A stretch of DNA of 64,000 bases from Nitrospira sp. (GCA_018242765.1 JAFEBH010000005.1:25460-89459); one strand, 5' to 3'; numbered from the stretch's first letter, positions 9,554-19,070 are shown. The notes: generated from the sequence alone by a model not told the origin. Made by a program: numbers and translations.

Positions 9554-10222
9554 TTAAAAGATCATGATCGGTGTCCCCACTCGAGCGAGCTTGTAGACAC
9601 CTTTCAGATCGTTGTCGTTGAGCCGAATACATCCATGCGTCACATTCTTTCCCAATAACCGCGTATAGAGCGTCCCATGGATGAAATATCCCTTGCCGAA
9701 CCCTAATGCATAGTCCCCGAGAACTCCCTGTTCAGCACGGTCCTCGGCATTTTGTGGCACAGCGAGCCCCTCTTCTACAAAAGCCCAATCGGGCTTGATC
9801 CACGTAGGATTGGTCAATTTGGATTTGACGAGGAATTCTCCTCGTGGCGTATCAAACACCCATTGATTGTTGCCCTCACCAGGTTTATCGAGAATGGTTC
9901 CACTCCCTGTCGAGGCAATGGCATCCAGAACAATTTCATCCTGACGCTTCACGTAGAGGCGGTTTCGTGCCGTATCCACTAAAATATACGGCTGGTTGGG
10001 CATGAGCTGTGCCAGTTGTTTGGAAAGCGCCTTATATCTGGCCTGCAGCGTCCGGAGGGAGGTCTTATCCTCAACAACCGCATGCTGAACCGCATGACTT
10101 GTACTGGATGTGGGGACAGTCTTCGTCGGAGCATTCATCGCCAGGACGATGATGAGAAGAACTGCGAATGATGCAAGAAGGATTCGCCACATTCGTGTCC
10201 GCTCAGATTTCTTCTTTGCCAC
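9554..10222 (-). CDS. L,D-transpeptidase (YkuD domain)
   Basis: Periplasmic cross-linking enzyme of peptidoglycan or lipoprotein anchoring. The 222-residue protein has a basic N-terminus followed by one membrane segment (residues about 11-28), so it is probably an anchored periplasmic protein. The YkuD fold is shown by Y-I-L-V-D-T-A-R-N-R-L-Y-V near residue 80, F-I-H-G-T-L near 182 and the active-site T-H-G-C-I-R-L-N near 196 with the catalytic cysteine. It overlaps the end of the upstream L,D-transpeptidase gene by about 20 bases and precedes a degenerate relative, making a three-gene set of related proteins. Confidence 0.93.
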   Translation of the reverse strand: MAKKKSERTRMWRILLASFAVLLIIVLAMNAPTKTVPTSSTSHAVQHAVVEDKTSLRTLQARYKALSKQLAQLMPNQPYILVDTARNRLYVKRQDEIVLDAIASTGSGTILDKPGEGNNQWVFDTPRGEFLVKSKLTNPTWIKPDWAFVEEGLAVPQNAEDRAEQGVLGDYALGFGKGYFIHGTLYTRLLGKNVTHGCIRLNDNDLKGVYKLARVGTPIMIF

Positions 10223-11336
10223 GATCGAGTTGCGTCAATACGGATGCCACCGCATTTTGCTTCGTTAACGCACCGACGATGGTAACCGGTGTCCCAACAG
10301 GGACGCTCTCGTAGAGAACAGTCATATTCGGGTTATCAAGCATGATGCACCCGAGAGTTTGCGCCAGCCGTTCATTGTCTGCGCCATGAATTTCAATTTG
10401 GCCGCCAATGCTCTTGGACGATGCAATTTTCCCCGACCTCTTTGCAAGCTGGAAGCGCCGTCGATCTTCACCATTGGGATAGTCCAGAGCCAACGCTCGA
10501 TAGAATTGCGTCTGGCCTTGTCCTCGTCTGTCCGTCACACGATAGCGCCCTTCTGGTGTCGCTCCGTCCCCCTGGAACCGTTTCTCAAGCATACCGTTGA
10601 AACCTAACCGAACGGGATATGATAACACCTTCCGCCCACCCTTGTAGAGACTCAGTTCCCGCTCAGCCTTACTCACCACAATGGCGGCCGCTTGGTGCGT
10701 GCGCGACCAATCAATTGTCTGTCTGGCCAAGGTCTGCCAGTAGCTGATGCGACTTTCGTCGGCGTAACGCCCCAATTCTTGACCAAGTAAGGATGCTTGC
10801 GCTTTGAGAGCGTGATCGGCTCTCTCCGCGGCCTGCATGGCACGTGCATAGTCTTTTTGCTCGAGGAACGCTCGTGCCTGTTTCACAAAAAGATCCGTCT
10901 GAACGCCTTTTTCTCCAAGGAGAATACGCCCGTCAATCGCCTCAACCCTGGTGGCAACGTTGTGAAACTGATCTTCCAGACGAGTGACCTTCGCTTGCGT
11001 TGCTCGCTGTTGTGAGACCTGCCGATCGTGGAGTTGTGAAACGGTACGTTCCCCCATGACGTAGAGCCAGCGGAGGTCCTTTTCAAGATCGCTCGACTCC
11101 CAGGGCCAGCGAATCACGTCGTCGTCCAGTTGAGTCCGTGCCTTGAGTAAGGCCCATTGTCGAACGAATTGTCCGTATTCTTCAGGGGCAGTTTCTGGAG
11201 CACGTAGTGCAATGAGATCTTGATCAATGGCTTCAACCGCGGCAACCAAATCCGGAGGGACAGCTTGCACACAGCCAACCAAGCAGGTCGTGCAGAGTAA
11301 TACGGCAAGCATTCTATGTATATGGCTCCCTCCCAT
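10203..11336 (-). CDS. L,D-transpeptidase with helical N-terminal region and variant active site
   Basis: A 377-residue lipoprotein-like or exported protein: the N-terminus M-L-A-V-L-L-C-T-T-C-L-V-G-C-V ends in a lipobox-like L-V-G-C. Residues about 30-215 are rich in charged and Ala/Gln residues, predicted helical or coiled. The YkuD domain occupies the C-terminal part: A-I-V-V-S-K-A-E-R-E-L-S-L-Y near residue 222, then I-E-I-H-G-A near 325 and T-L-G-C-I-M-L-D-N near 338. The catalytic Cys is present but the usual S/T-H-G-C reads T-L-G-C, so the histidine next to it is replaced. The upstream lipoprotein gene ends eight bases before it, so they are co-transcribed. Confidence 0.9.
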   Translation of the reverse strand: MGGSHIHRMLAVLLCTTCLVGCVQAVPPDLVAAVEAIDQDLIALRAPETAPEEYGQFVRQWALLKARTQLDDDVIRWPWESSDLEKDLRWLYVMGERTVSQLHDRQVSQQRATQAKVTRLEDQFHNVATRVEAIDGRILLGEKGVQTDLFVKQARAFLEQKDYARAMQAAERADHALKAQASLLGQELGRYADESRISYWQTLARQTIDWSRTHQAAAIVVSKAERELSLYKGGRKVLSYPVRLGFNGMLEKRFQGDGATPEGRYRVTDRRGQGQTQFYRALALDYPNGEDRRRFQLAKRSGKIASSKSIGGQIEIHGADNERLAQTLGCIMLDNPNMTVLYESVPVGTPVTIVGALTKQNAVASVLTQLDRGKEEI

Positions 11337-11343
11337 ACCGTGA

Positions 11344-11955
11344 CTATTTTTTCCGTCCAGGTTTGCCTTTCCCTACTTTCGCGAGGGCGCTTTGTATTTC
11401 AGTTGAAACAGCTTGGCTCATGTCATAGATGGCCTTAGCCTGGGTTTGTGCAGCTGGGAAATCTTCTTTGTCGATCGAAGCCTGAACCTGTTTGAGCAGC
11501 GACTTCAAACCTTCCACATCGTTCTTGATCGCTTCCACTGCTGCGCGATCTTTCCCAACCGGCGCCTTGGCAACAAGATCCTGCGTCGCTCGCACCGCCT
11601 CCTCTGCAACCTGCTGGGCTTGCAACGCAGCGGCTTTGGCCTCTTCCTTCTTTTGAACTGAGGCAGTCTTTATTCGGTCACTTTCAGCCTTGGCCGAAGC
11701 AGAGAGCTGTTGCGCCTTTCCATAGTCCCGGAACAGTCCAAATTTTCCGTCTTGGTCCGAGACTTCCTTCCTCATGGCCGCCAGAGTTCCCTCGAGCTTG
11801 GCGTATTCCTCCGCAGAGTACGTGGCTGCTCCGCTTTCCTGTGCCTCCTTCAACGCTTTTTCCGCCTCTTGGATCTGCTGTGTCGGGGGGTCCGCACACC
11901 CCGCCGTTAGTGACAGGGTGAGTGCGATTGATACAAGGGCTACTCGTCTCGCCAT
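11344..11955 (-). CDS. Helical lipoprotein, possibly DUF4398-type
   Basis: A 203-residue protein with a lipoprotein signal (A-L-V-S-I-A-L-T-L-S-L-T-A-G-C, Cys near residue 20). The rest is Ala/Glu/Lys/Gln-rich and lacks aromatic residues, consistent with a long helical hairpin or coiled coil in the periplasm (for example the block S-A-K-A-E-S-D-R-I-K near 90). It ends with a basic G-K-G-K-P-G-R-K-K. Its place at the head of an L,D-transpeptidase operon suggests a role in envelope structure. Low-complexity helical lipoproteins are hard to assign by eye, so the family name is only a guess. Confidence 0.8.
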   Translation of the reverse strand: MARRVALVSIALTLSLTAGCADPPTQQIQEAEKALKEAQESGAATYSAEEYAKLEGTLAAMRKEVSDQDGKFGLFRDYGKAQQLSASAKAESDRIKTASVQKKEEAKAAALQAQQVAEEAVRATQDLVAKAPVGKDRAAVEAIKNDVEGLKSLLKQVQASIDKEDFPAAQTQAKAIYDMSQAVSTEIQSALAKVGKGKPGRKK

Positions 11956-12269
11956 GCTGTAGATCCTCCTTATGGACTAGCTTCTGAAAAGGTGAGTCAC
12001 CTAGATAGGTCATGCGCTAGCGTATCAGACTTAGGACTTCGGGCATACTAACACACTGAAAATGACGAGCAAGCCCGATGCCACTGGCCGAGATTGACAT
12101 GGTGCCATGATCCAATTCTATTTCATATACTTATAGGGATGTGCCCGTCACGACAGGCTGGACTTTGTGGCGTTCTGGTGGCTGAACGCAAAACCGCCTC
12201 AGCATTGATAGATCGGAGGGAATCGCTATGGAGTCCTTACCAGCTATCACGAACCGTAATCTCATGAAA

Positions 12270-12298
12270 TTGACAGACCCTCTAGCCTCCCCTATAAT
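12270..12298 (+). promoter_or_regulatory. Consensus sigma-70 promoter for rpmH
   Basis: TTGACA at 12270-12275 and TATAAT at 12293-12298 are separated by exactly 17 bases. Both hexamers are perfect matches to the consensus. It lies 54 bases upstream of the rpmH start codon, so transcription would begin near 12305. It is expected to drive rpmH-rnpA-yidD and perhaps yidC. The rest of 11956-12352 shows no gene I can support and no convincing cluster of DnaA boxes. Confidence 0.85.
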
Positions 12299-12352
12299 CC
12301 AACGTTCATTTGATCTTGATTTATTGAGGTCTTGGGGAAAGAAAGGGGAACT

Positions 12353-12490
12353 ATGTCGTTTACATTCCAACAGCCGTCCAACTTAAAGAAAAAGCGTGAA
12401 CATGGGTTTCGAAAGCGCATGAGCACAAAAAACGGTCGTAAGGTCTTGGCCCGCCGGCGCGCGAAAGGACGAGCGCGGTTGACTGTCTAG
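12353..12490 (+). CDS. rpmH: 50S ribosomal protein L34
   Basis: A 45-codon gene. The protein begins [10 protein letters not shown] and continues with [25 protein letters not shown], the invariant signature of L34 (family length 44-46). A purine-rich AAAGGGGAA precedes the ATG. The usual bacterial L34 starts M-K-R-T-Y-Q-P-S; here the start is two residues longer. It stands first in the conserved rpmH-rnpA-yidD-yidC order, under a perfect sigma-70 promoter. Confidence 0.97.
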   Translation: MSFTFQQPSNLKKKREHGFRKRMSTKNGRKVLARRRAKGRARLTV

Positions 12491-12551
12491 GCCCATTGTC
12501 ACGGGTTATGCAGGTGTTCTTCGTGTCGCTCCCCAATCTCTTGCGTTCTTA

Positions 12552-13001
12552 TTGAGCGTACGCCCACCTTCCAGTTGCAGTCTTCTCCGGGGTTATGAGC
12601 GGATGGGACACGATAAAGGCACACCCCCTTCTTCGGTAACACCCAAGACACACAGGCGAAATGGTATTTTTTTGAGGAGTCACCGAGAGATCCAAGCTGT
12701 TAAGCAACATGGCCGACGAATGTCGACAACGCTCTTCAACCTCCTGGCCTACAAAATGGACGATGCACCAAGTCGGGTTGGAATTGTGGTTGGGAAACGA
12801 TTTGGGAATGCAGTCAGACGCAATCGTGCGAAGCGCGTGTTCCGCGAGCTGGTGAGGGATTCGTATTCGGAATTGGTTCTAGGCCGCGGGGTCCTCATCT
12901 TCCCCAAAAAGGATGTTCTCCTGTCGTCGCGGAAGGATTTAGTCCAAGCTTGGAAAACTTCATTACAGCATATGCGCCTTCTTCGTCCCGATGGAGCATG
13001 A
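12552..13001 (+). CDS. rnpA: Ribonuclease P protein component
   Basis: Protein subunit of RNase P, which with the RNA subunit cleaves the 5' leader from precursor tRNAs. The core is visible from F-L-R-S-H-R-E-I near residue 40 to the basic R-N-R-A-K-R-V-F-R-E motif near 93-102 (the RNR helix that binds RNase P RNA). The longest frame starts with TTG at 12552; ATG at 12603 gives 132 residues, nearer to family length, and is my preferred start. The last codons run into the yidD start region. Confidence 0.93.
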   Translation: MSVRPPSSCSLLRGYERMGHDKGTPPSSVTPKTHRRNGIFLRSHREIQAVKQHGRRMSTTLFNLLAYKMDDAPSRVGIVVGKRFGNAVRRNRAKRVFRELVRDSYSELVLGRGVLIFPKKDVLLSSRKDLVQAWKTSLQHMRLLRPDGA

Positions 13002-13002
13002 C

Positions 13003-13212
13003 ATGAAGCGAGTTTTCCTATGGGTTCTACAGGGCTACCGCCTGGCCATCTCACCGATGTATGGTCCGACTTGTCGATTTTATCCGTCGTGTTCACGTTA
13101 TGCTTCCGATGCGATCGCCAAGTACGGGGCATGGCATGGATTCTGGCTGGCTTTTGTCCGATTGTTGAAATGTCACCCTTTCCATCCGGGGGGAGAAGAT
13201 CCGGTCAGGTAG
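13003..13212 (+). CDS. yidD: Membrane protein insertion efficiency factor YidD
   Basis: Small membrane-associated protein that helps YidC-dependent insertion. It shows the diagnostic Y-R-L-A-I-S-P-M-Y-G-P-T-C-R-F-Y-P-S-C-S-R-Y-A with the two conserved cysteines, and the C-terminal C-H-P-F-H-P-G-G. I chose the ATG at 13003 (M-K-R-V-F) because GGAG lies seven bases upstream; ATG at 12991 would add four residues and overlap rnpA. It sits between rnpA and yidC, as in most bacteria. Confidence 0.95.
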   Translation: MKRVFLWVLQGYRLAISPMYGPTCRFYPSCSRYASDAIAKYGAWHGFWLAFVRLLKCHPFHPGGEDPVR

Positions 13213-13252
13213 CGATACAAGCCTCATTCATTAACGAAAGTATAATCTCCAC

Positions 13253-14950
13253 ATGGAAAAGCGCCTCGTTGTCTTTCTAGTACTGTCAGCCGCGATCGTC
13301 TTTGGATATGAGTATGCGCTCAAAGGATTCGGCCTGCTACCACCACCGACCGTTTCAGATCCTGCGGGATCGGTCTCTGATGAAGCGGCCTCTGCGCCCG
13401 GCACCGGTGCCGGAAACCAGACGTCAATCCCCGCAACGCCAAAAACCCCGGGGTCGCCTGGTACCACTCACAGCGATAGCCTGAAGGTGGCATCCCCTCG
13501 CATGGAGTCCGTTGCTGCAGAGACGGTTGAAGTAGAGACCCAGCTCTATCGTGCCAAGTTTACCCCACGGGGAGCCGTGCTGACGAGCTGGGAGCTCAAG
13601 CGATATCGCAGCAGTTCTGACGCAAAAGCCCTTGTTCAGCTGGTTCGGCAAGGAGGTAAATTTGCAGACCCACTCGCCATTACAACCGAGGATGCAGCAC
13701 TTGCAAAGGAGTTGAAGGAAGGCCTCTACAAGGTCGAGAAAGATTTTACCACCTTGGACCAGGCGCACCCGACAGGCCACATCACCTTTTCCTATAGCAG
13801 CCCAGGTTCCGGCATACACCTCGAAAAACAATTTACCTTTCACGCCGACAGTTACATTGTGGATATCAGCCTGACGCCCCAGGGACTGCCGGGCCCTGTA
13901 AAAGTGGAATTGGGCACTAATTTCGGCGTAGTGGAGTGGGGCGAAGGGTTCATCGGTTCCGTTGGAACCGTGTCGCTAATCGACGACAAGATTCAAACTG
14001 ACGCCCCGGAGGCCGACACGGAACGGAAAGGCGCGCTGGCGTGGACCGCCTTACAAGATAAGTATTTCATCTCTGCTCTCATTCCCAAAGGAAGTGCCTC
14101 CGCTTGGCCGAAGAAGCAGGGGGAAAAACTTGTTTCAACCGGCGTACGCATAGCCGCAGATCAATCAACTTCGCCGATTACATTGCAGCTATTTGCAGGA
14201 CCTAAGGAGTTCGATACGCTGCAGAACTTACATATTCGGCTGGAAGATACGATTGATTTTGGATGGTTTCTGTTCGGCAGTTGGGACATAGTGAGGGCTG
14301 TCGCCAAGCCGATCTTCTCAGTCCTTCGCTCCATCAACGAGTACACCCATAATTATGGTGTCACCATCATTCTACTGACCGTTGGGATCAAGCTGTTATT
14401 TGTCCCCTTGCAGTATAAGAGCTACTCGTCGATGAAGCAGATGCAGACCATCCAGCCAAAGGTGGCTGCGCTCCAAGAGAAGTTCAAGGATGACCGTGAC
14501 CGGCTGAATAGGGAATTGATCAAACTGTATCGCGACCATAAGGTCAATCCCGTGGGGGGCTGTCTACCGATGGTCCTTCAAATGCCAGTATTCGTGTCTC
14601 TGTTCAATATTCTGTACATGACGATTGATCTACGCCAAGCGCCTTTAGGGCTCTGGATCACGGATCTATCCGTTCAGGATCCCTATTACATTCTCCCAAT
14701 TATTATGGGCGTCAGTATGATGGTGATGCAGAAGATTCAGCCGACCACCATGGATCCCGCCCAAGCGAAAGTCATGTTGATGCTGCCCGTCGTCATGACG
14801 TTCCTCTTCATCAACTTTCCTGCTGGCCTAGTGCTGTACTGGCTCACAAACAATGTCCTGTCCATCGCACAACAATTTGTCACCGATCGGTTCTTCCTTA
14901 AAAATCGATCGGTGGCTCTGAGTACAGATGAACCGAGTAATCAAAAATGA
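13253..14950 (+). CDS. yidC: Membrane protein insertase YidC
   Basis: Inserts proteins into the cytoplasmic membrane alone or with SecYEG. The 565-residue protein has an N-terminal anchor (residues 4-20), a low-complexity Pro/Ser/Thr linker (about 28-75), a large periplasmic beta-supersandwich domain (about 90-335) and the conserved C-terminal 60KD_IMP domain with five membrane segments from about residue 355. P-V-G-G-C-L-P-M-V-L-Q-M-P near 437 and F-P-A-G-L-V-L-Y-W near 522 are family motifs. This is the Gram-negative form with periplasmic domain. A small inverted repeat (ATGAGGC/GCCTCAT, 14947-14971) overlaps its stop codon. No jag gene follows, unlike the order in many other phyla. Confidence 0.97.
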   Translation: MEKRLVVFLVLSAAIVFGYEYALKGFGLLPPPTVSDPAGSVSDEAASAPGTGAGNQTSIPATPKTPGSPGTTHSDSLKVASPRMESVAAETVEVETQLYRAKFTPRGAVLTSWELKRYRSSSDAKALVQLVRQGGKFADPLAITTEDAALAKELKEGLYKVEKDFTTLDQAHPTGHITFSYSSPGSGIHLEKQFTFHADSYIVDISLTPQGLPGPVKVELGTNFGVVEWGEGFIGSVGTVSLIDDKIQTDAPEADTERKGALAWTALQDKYFISALIPKGSASAWPKKQGEKLVSTGVRIAADQSTSPITLQLFAGPKEFDTLQNLHIRLEDTIDFGWFLFGSWDIVRAVAKPIFSVLRSINEYTHNYGVTIILLTVGIKLLFVPLQYKSYSSMKQMQTIQPKVAALQEKFKDDRDRLNRELIKLYRDHKVNPVGGCLPMVLQMPVFVSLFNILYMTIDLRQAPLGLWITDLSVQDPYYILPIIMGVSMMVMQKIQPTTMDPAQAKVMLMLPVVMTFLFINFPAGLVLYWLTNNVLSIAQQFVTDRFFLKNRSVALSTDEPSNQK

Positions 14951-15000
14951 GGCCCTCTGCTCCTGCCTCATGCGACTAGGCATCACGGCTATGGTGGATC

Positions 15001-16446
15001 GTGCCTATCGATGGAGCCCCTGAGGATACAATTTGTGCCATTGCGACCCCAATGGCTGAAGGAGGCATTGGGATCATCCGCATTAGCGGTCAGAATGCGG
15101 CAGACATCGCCTCTAGAATAGTGCGGCTACGCTCAAGCGGAACCCTCAGCACCCTCCCCACTCATACCCTCCATCTCGCGGATATCATCTCGGCTCCGCA
15201 TCCTGAATCAGCTGATAATCCCGGGCCGTCGATCGCGCAGGAGCGCATCATCGATGAGGGCCTGGTGGTCTACATGAAGGGGCCTCACTCGTTTACAGCA
15301 GAGGATGTGGTGGAATTGCATTGCCATGGAGGTACGACGATACTTCGCCGTGTATGCGAGTCCTGTATCGCCGCTGGAGCTCGATTGGCACAGCCTGGGG
15401 AATTTACCAAACGCGCGTTCTTGAACGGGCGTTTGGACCTGTCTCAGGCTGAGGCGGTCTTGGATACGATCAAAGCTAAATCAGACTTTGCTCTTACTAT
15501 AGCCCAACGCCAGCTCCGTGGAGAATTGAGCCATTATGTGGAGGAACTACGTACCACCCTGTTGTCGCTGCAAGCACGCGTTGAGGCCGGAATTGATTTC
15601 TCAGATGAAGACATCTCTTTCGTCACTCACCGCGAACTCTTGACCGATCTCCGTGACGTCGGTCGTCAGATCCAGACGATGCTGGACACTGCGGAAGCTG
15701 GTCGAGTTTTACGCGATGGAATACGAGTGATACTCGCGGGCTCTCCCAACGTGGGCAAGTCAAGCTTGCTCAATAGTCTCATTCGTGACAATCGTGCGAT
15801 TGTCACCGATGTCCCGGGAACAACGCGCGATATTATTGAAGAATCAGTCATCTGGAACGGACTTCCAATTACACTGGTCGATACGGCTGGACTACGCGAA
15901 ACGACCGATGTAGTGGAACAAGAAGGGATTAGACGATCCAAAGATGCTCAGGCGCAGGGAGACTTGATTCTTTATCTGGTGGATGCCGTGGACTTTCAGG
16001 AGTCCAAGGTTGCTGAGCTTCCTTCCCCAGTTCCTGCACAAAAGACTTTTGTTGTTCTCAATAAAATCGATGTACTGGCTTCCTGCACTAGACAGAACCT
16101 CTCCACCGCTTTGGAGAAACAGATAGGCCACAGGATACACGCCATTTCTACCAAAACTGGCGAAGGTCTTGAAGAATTGAAAACGGCCATCACCTCGCGC
16201 TTCCTCTCTACATCGCTTGAATCCAATGATGGGGTGGTGATCAACAATGTCCGCCATCGTGTGGCATTGGATCGGGCATTGACTGCAATTAGACAGGCTT
16301 TGTCGTCGATCGAGCAAGGGGGACAGGCTGAACTTCTGGCGGTTGATCTTCATGATGCAACTGATGCATTGGGGGACATCATTGGTAGCATTACCTCCGA
16401 TGATGTATTAGAACGAATCTTTTCAAAATTTTGTATCGGTAAGTAA
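15001..16446 (+). CDS. mnmE: tRNA modification GTPase MnmE
   Basis: With MnmG makes the cmnm5 modification on U34 of certain tRNAs. The 481-residue protein has the N-terminal tetrahydrofolate-binding domain (I-A-T-P-M-A-E-G-G-I-G-I-I-R near residue 12), a helical domain interrupted by the G domain (G-S-P-N-V-G-K-S-S-L near 246; D-T-A-G-L-R near 293; N-K-I-D near 355) and the C-terminal F-C-I-G-K with the catalytic Cys. The start is GTG at 15001. mnmG follows nine bases downstream, an arrangement expected for the functional partner. Confidence 0.97.
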   Translation: MPIDGAPEDTICAIATPMAEGGIGIIRISGQNAADIASRIVRLRSSGTLSTLPTHTLHLADIISAPHPESADNPGPSIAQERIIDEGLVVYMKGPHSFTAEDVVELHCHGGTTILRRVCESCIAAGARLAQPGEFTKRAFLNGRLDLSQAEAVLDTIKAKSDFALTIAQRQLRGELSHYVEELRTTLLSLQARVEAGIDFSDEDISFVTHRELLTDLRDVGRQIQTMLDTAEAGRVLRDGIRVILAGSPNVGKSSLLNSLIRDNRAIVTDVPGTTRDIIEESVIWNGLPITLVDTAGLRETTDVVEQEGIRRSKDAQAQGDLILYLVDAVDFQESKVAELPSPVPAQKTFVVLNKIDVLASCTRQNLSTALEKQIGHRIHAISTKTGEGLEELKTAITSRFLSTSLESNDGVVINNVRHRVALDRALTAIRQALSSIEQGGQAELLAVDLHDATDALGDIIGSITSDDVLERIFSKFCIGK

Positions 16447-16455
16447 GGAGATGGT

Positions 16456-18357
16456 GTGGCACTGGCTTTTGACGTGATCGTGGTAGGTGGAGGGCACGCA
16501 GGATGCGAGGCAGCTCTCGCTTCGGCACGGATGGGAGCGACAACCTTGCTCTTGACGATGGATCTCTCCCGTATCGCCCAGATGTCATGTAATCCGGCCA
16601 TTGGTGGGATTGCCAAAGGACATCTAGTCAAAGAAATTGACGCACTTGGCGGGGAGATGGGCCGCAATACCGATCAAGCCGGTATCCAGTTTCGATTCAT
16701 CAACACGAGCAAAGGTCCGGCAGTCCGGGCTTTACGTGCCCAGTGTGACAAATCGTTATATCGTCTCGCAATGCAAGCGACTCTCAAGAGGGAACCCTTC
16801 CTGACAATGGCCGAGGGGGTCGTTGATCGATTGCTGGTACACGGTGGAACCGTGACCGGACTTGTCACCGGGTCCGGCGAGACCATCGGTGCAAAATCCG
16901 TCATTCTTACTTCGGGTACTTTCCTTAAGGGACTTATCCATATTGGCCTCCACCATTTTCCGGCTGGACGGGCTGGCGAAGCGTCAGCTGAACACCTTTC
17001 CGACTGTATGCGAGACTTGGGTTTTGAGATCGGACGACTGAAGACTGGAACACCACCCCGGTTGGATCAGAGCACTATTGACTTCTCAGCCATGATTCCA
17101 CAGCCAGGTGACAGACCTCCGCCTCCATTTTCCTATCGTACCAAGACCATCACCACTGAGCAGGTGCTGTGCCACTTAACCTATACCGGGCAGGCGACGC
17201 ACGAGTTGATTCGAAAGAATTTGGATCGGTCTCCTTTGTATAATGGTGTCATTGAATCAACGGGACCTCGGTATTGCCCCTCTATCGAAGACAAGGTAAT
17301 ACGGTTTGCTGATAAGGAACGGCACCAGATCTTTGTTGAACCAGAGGGCTTGGATTCGAATGAATTTTACCCAAACGGTATCTCGACAAGTCTGCCCGTT
17401 GATGTCCAAGCCGCAATGCTCAAAACCATCACCGGATTAGAGCGCGCCGAAATACTTAAGCCAGGCTATGCCATTGAATACGACTATTTCCCCCCGCGAC
17501 AACTGTGCCGAACGCTCGAAACGAAATTGGTGGCCGGGCTCTATCACGCTGGCCAAATAAATGGGACTTCTGGATATGAAGAAGCTGCTGCACAAGGCTT
17601 GGTAGCTGGGATTAACGCTGTTCTCAAAATTCGGGAGCTTCCACCGTTTATCCTCGATCGCTCTCAGGCCTACATAGGCGTGCTGGTCGATGACCTTATT
17701 ACAAAGGATGCCTATGAACCGTATCGAATGTTCACGTCGAGGGCTGAATACCGTTTACTGCTCCGCCATGGAAATGCCGACCTTCGCCTGATGGAGCTGG
17801 GGCACAAATTTGGGCTTATTTCGATCACAGCGTATGAGAATTTATTGCGTAAGAGGCGATTAATTGAATCAGAAATATCAAATCTTCATGATTTGAGGCC
17901 GAAATTTAGTGAGAAAATTAGTTTGCGTACGAGAGGGACGTACCTAGAAAATGCGTTTTCCGTCCAATCCATGGCCCAACTCCTTCGCAGACAAGAAGCG
18001 CGCTACCACGAGCTGATGAACATCTTTGATATCCCAGCAGTGGATGAAGACATTGCCGAAGAAGTTGAACTACAAATCAAGTATGAGGGCTATATAGATC
18101 GGCAGATGCGCCAGGTTGAAAAGTTCAAAAAGCTTGAGAAAAAGTCGATACCTAGTTTATTTGATTACAATCTAGTCTCAGGATTTTCACGTGAAGTTCG
18201 TGAGAAGCTCAATCGCGTACGGCCAGAGACCGTTGGACAAGCCTCCCGCATTTCTGGAGTCACTCCAGCAGCAATTTCGCTGTTGCTTGTTGCTATCGAA
18301 AAAGTTAGGCGACAATCTCATTATCCCCACTCTAAACTCCCTGAAAATTATCTGTAG
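16456..18357 (+). CDS. mnmG: tRNA U34 carboxymethylaminomethyl synthesis enzyme MnmG (GidA)
   Basis: FAD-dependent partner of MnmE in wobble-uridine modification. The 633 residues include the dinucleotide-binding [12 protein letters not shown] near residue 9, [12 protein letters not shown] near 46, the [10 protein letters not shown] motif near 193 and [11 protein letters not shown] near 430. GTG at 16456 is preceded by AAGGAGAT, a good ribosome-binding site. Codon use becomes more AT-rich toward the 3' end, continuing into rsmG. mnmA, acting on the same base with a 2-thio modification, lies 3.8 kb downstream. Confidence 0.97.
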   Translation: MALAFDVIVVGGGHAGCEAALASARMGATTLLLTMDLSRIAQMSCNPAIGGIAKGHLVKEIDALGGEMGRNTDQAGIQFRFINTSKGPAVRALRAQCDKSLYRLAMQATLKREPFLTMAEGVVDRLLVHGGTVTGLVTGSGETIGAKSVILTSGTFLKGLIHIGLHHFPAGRAGEASAEHLSDCMRDLGFEIGRLKTGTPPRLDQSTIDFSAMIPQPGDRPPPPFSYRTKTITTEQVLCHLTYTGQATHELIRKNLDRSPLYNGVIESTGPRYCPSIEDKVIRFADKERHQIFVEPEGLDSNEFYPNGISTSLPVDVQAAMLKTITGLERAEILKPGYAIEYDYFPPRQLCRTLETKLVAGLYHAGQINGTSGYEEAAAQGLVAGINAVLKIRELPPFILDRSQAYIGVLVDDLITKDAYEPYRMFTSRAEYRLLLRHGNADLRLMELGHKFGLISITAYENLLRKRRLIESEISNLHDLRPKFSEKISLRTRGTYLENAFSVQSMAQLLRRQEARYHELMNIFDIPAVDEDIAEEVELQIKYEGYIDRQMRQVEKFKKLEKKSIPSLFDYNLVSGFSREVREKLNRVRPETVGQASRISGVTPAAISLLLVAIEKVRRQSHYPHSKLPENYL

Positions 18358-18395
18358 TCATATTTCCTATTGACCTCCTTTCTGTATAGGCGTAA

Positions 18396-19055
18396 GTGTT
18401 CCACGTGGAACAACGTGGGGTACTCGGGCATCTCCTCCAGGAAAGCTCCAAAATAATTGGCGTCACAATTGAGCCAGACCAAACTCGACTCTTTCTGGTA
18501 TACCTGGAACAACTTAAGACTTGGAATCAATCCTTCAATCTCACTGCAATCACCAAAGATGAAGAAATCATTGTCAAACATTTCATAGATTCATTAGCTG
18601 CGCTACAAGCTGTCAATATGGAGCCGGGATCTCGTGTTCTTGATATTGGAACAGGGGCAGGTTTTCCAGGGATTCCTTTAAAGATCGTACGACCAGACCT
18701 TTGCATGACGTTGATTGAGCCAGCTCACAAAAAATCAGCCTTTCTGCATTTCATTGTGGGGCTCTTACGATTAAAAAATGTTGATGTCTTTCAGGGAACA
18801 GTAGAGTTATTCCGCAGTACACAACGTTCTGCAATCCTCTATGATTACCTCACAACCCGCGCACTAAACCCATCTTTCATCTTTCAGAAGACACATGATC
18901 TTCTATGCGAATGTGGCAAAGCGATCATTTACTCAGCAAAGCCATTTGATAAAAACTCGTTTCCAGAAGGTTGGAATTTTGTGAGTGACTACACATTTCA
19001 ACTACCACATGCCCATGGATCTAGAACTATTTCAGTATTCTCACATTGTTCGTGA
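18396..19055 (+). CDS. rsmG: 16S rRNA (guanine-N7) methyltransferase RsmG (GidB)
   Basis: Methylates G527 (E. coli numbering) of 16S rRNA using S-adenosylmethionine. The 219-residue protein shows F-N-L-T-A-I near residue 48, V-L-D-I-G-T-G-A-G-F-P-G-I-P-L near 82 (SAM-binding loop) and L-I-E-P-A-H-K-K near 105. The GTG start at 18396 lies one base before a parS palindrome, so the palindrome encodes the residues F-H-V-E-Q after the start. This part of the cluster is markedly AT-richer than the genes before and after it. Gene order mnmG-rsmG-parA-parB is the classical origin-proximal order. Confidence 0.95.
   Translation: MFHVEQRGVLGHLLQESSKIIGVTIEPDQTRLFLVYLEQLKTWNQSFNLTAITKDEEIIVKHFIDSLAALQAVNMEPGSRVLDIGTGAGFPGIPLKIVRPDLCMTLIEPAHKKSAFLHFIVGLLRLKNVDVFQGTVELFRSTQRSAILYDYLTTRALNPSFIFQKTHDLLCECGKAIIYSAKPFDKNSFPEGWNFVSDYTFQLPHAHGSRTISVFSHCS
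18397..18412. promoter_or_regulatory. parS centromere site 1
   Basis: TGTTCCACGTGGAACA is a perfect 16-bp palindrome matching the chromosomal parS family (TGTTNCACGTGNAACA). It is placed at the first codons of rsmG and about 0.7 kb before parA. It is the expected ParB-loading site for the parAB genes at 19110-20712. Confidence 0.93.
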
Positions 19056-19070
19056 TGCATCCTCTCTTGT

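Noticed and set aside
12131..12370. 79-codon minus-strand frame upstream of rpmH
   Set aside because: It runs antisense across the perfect rpmH promoter and the rpmH start and has no coding signs.
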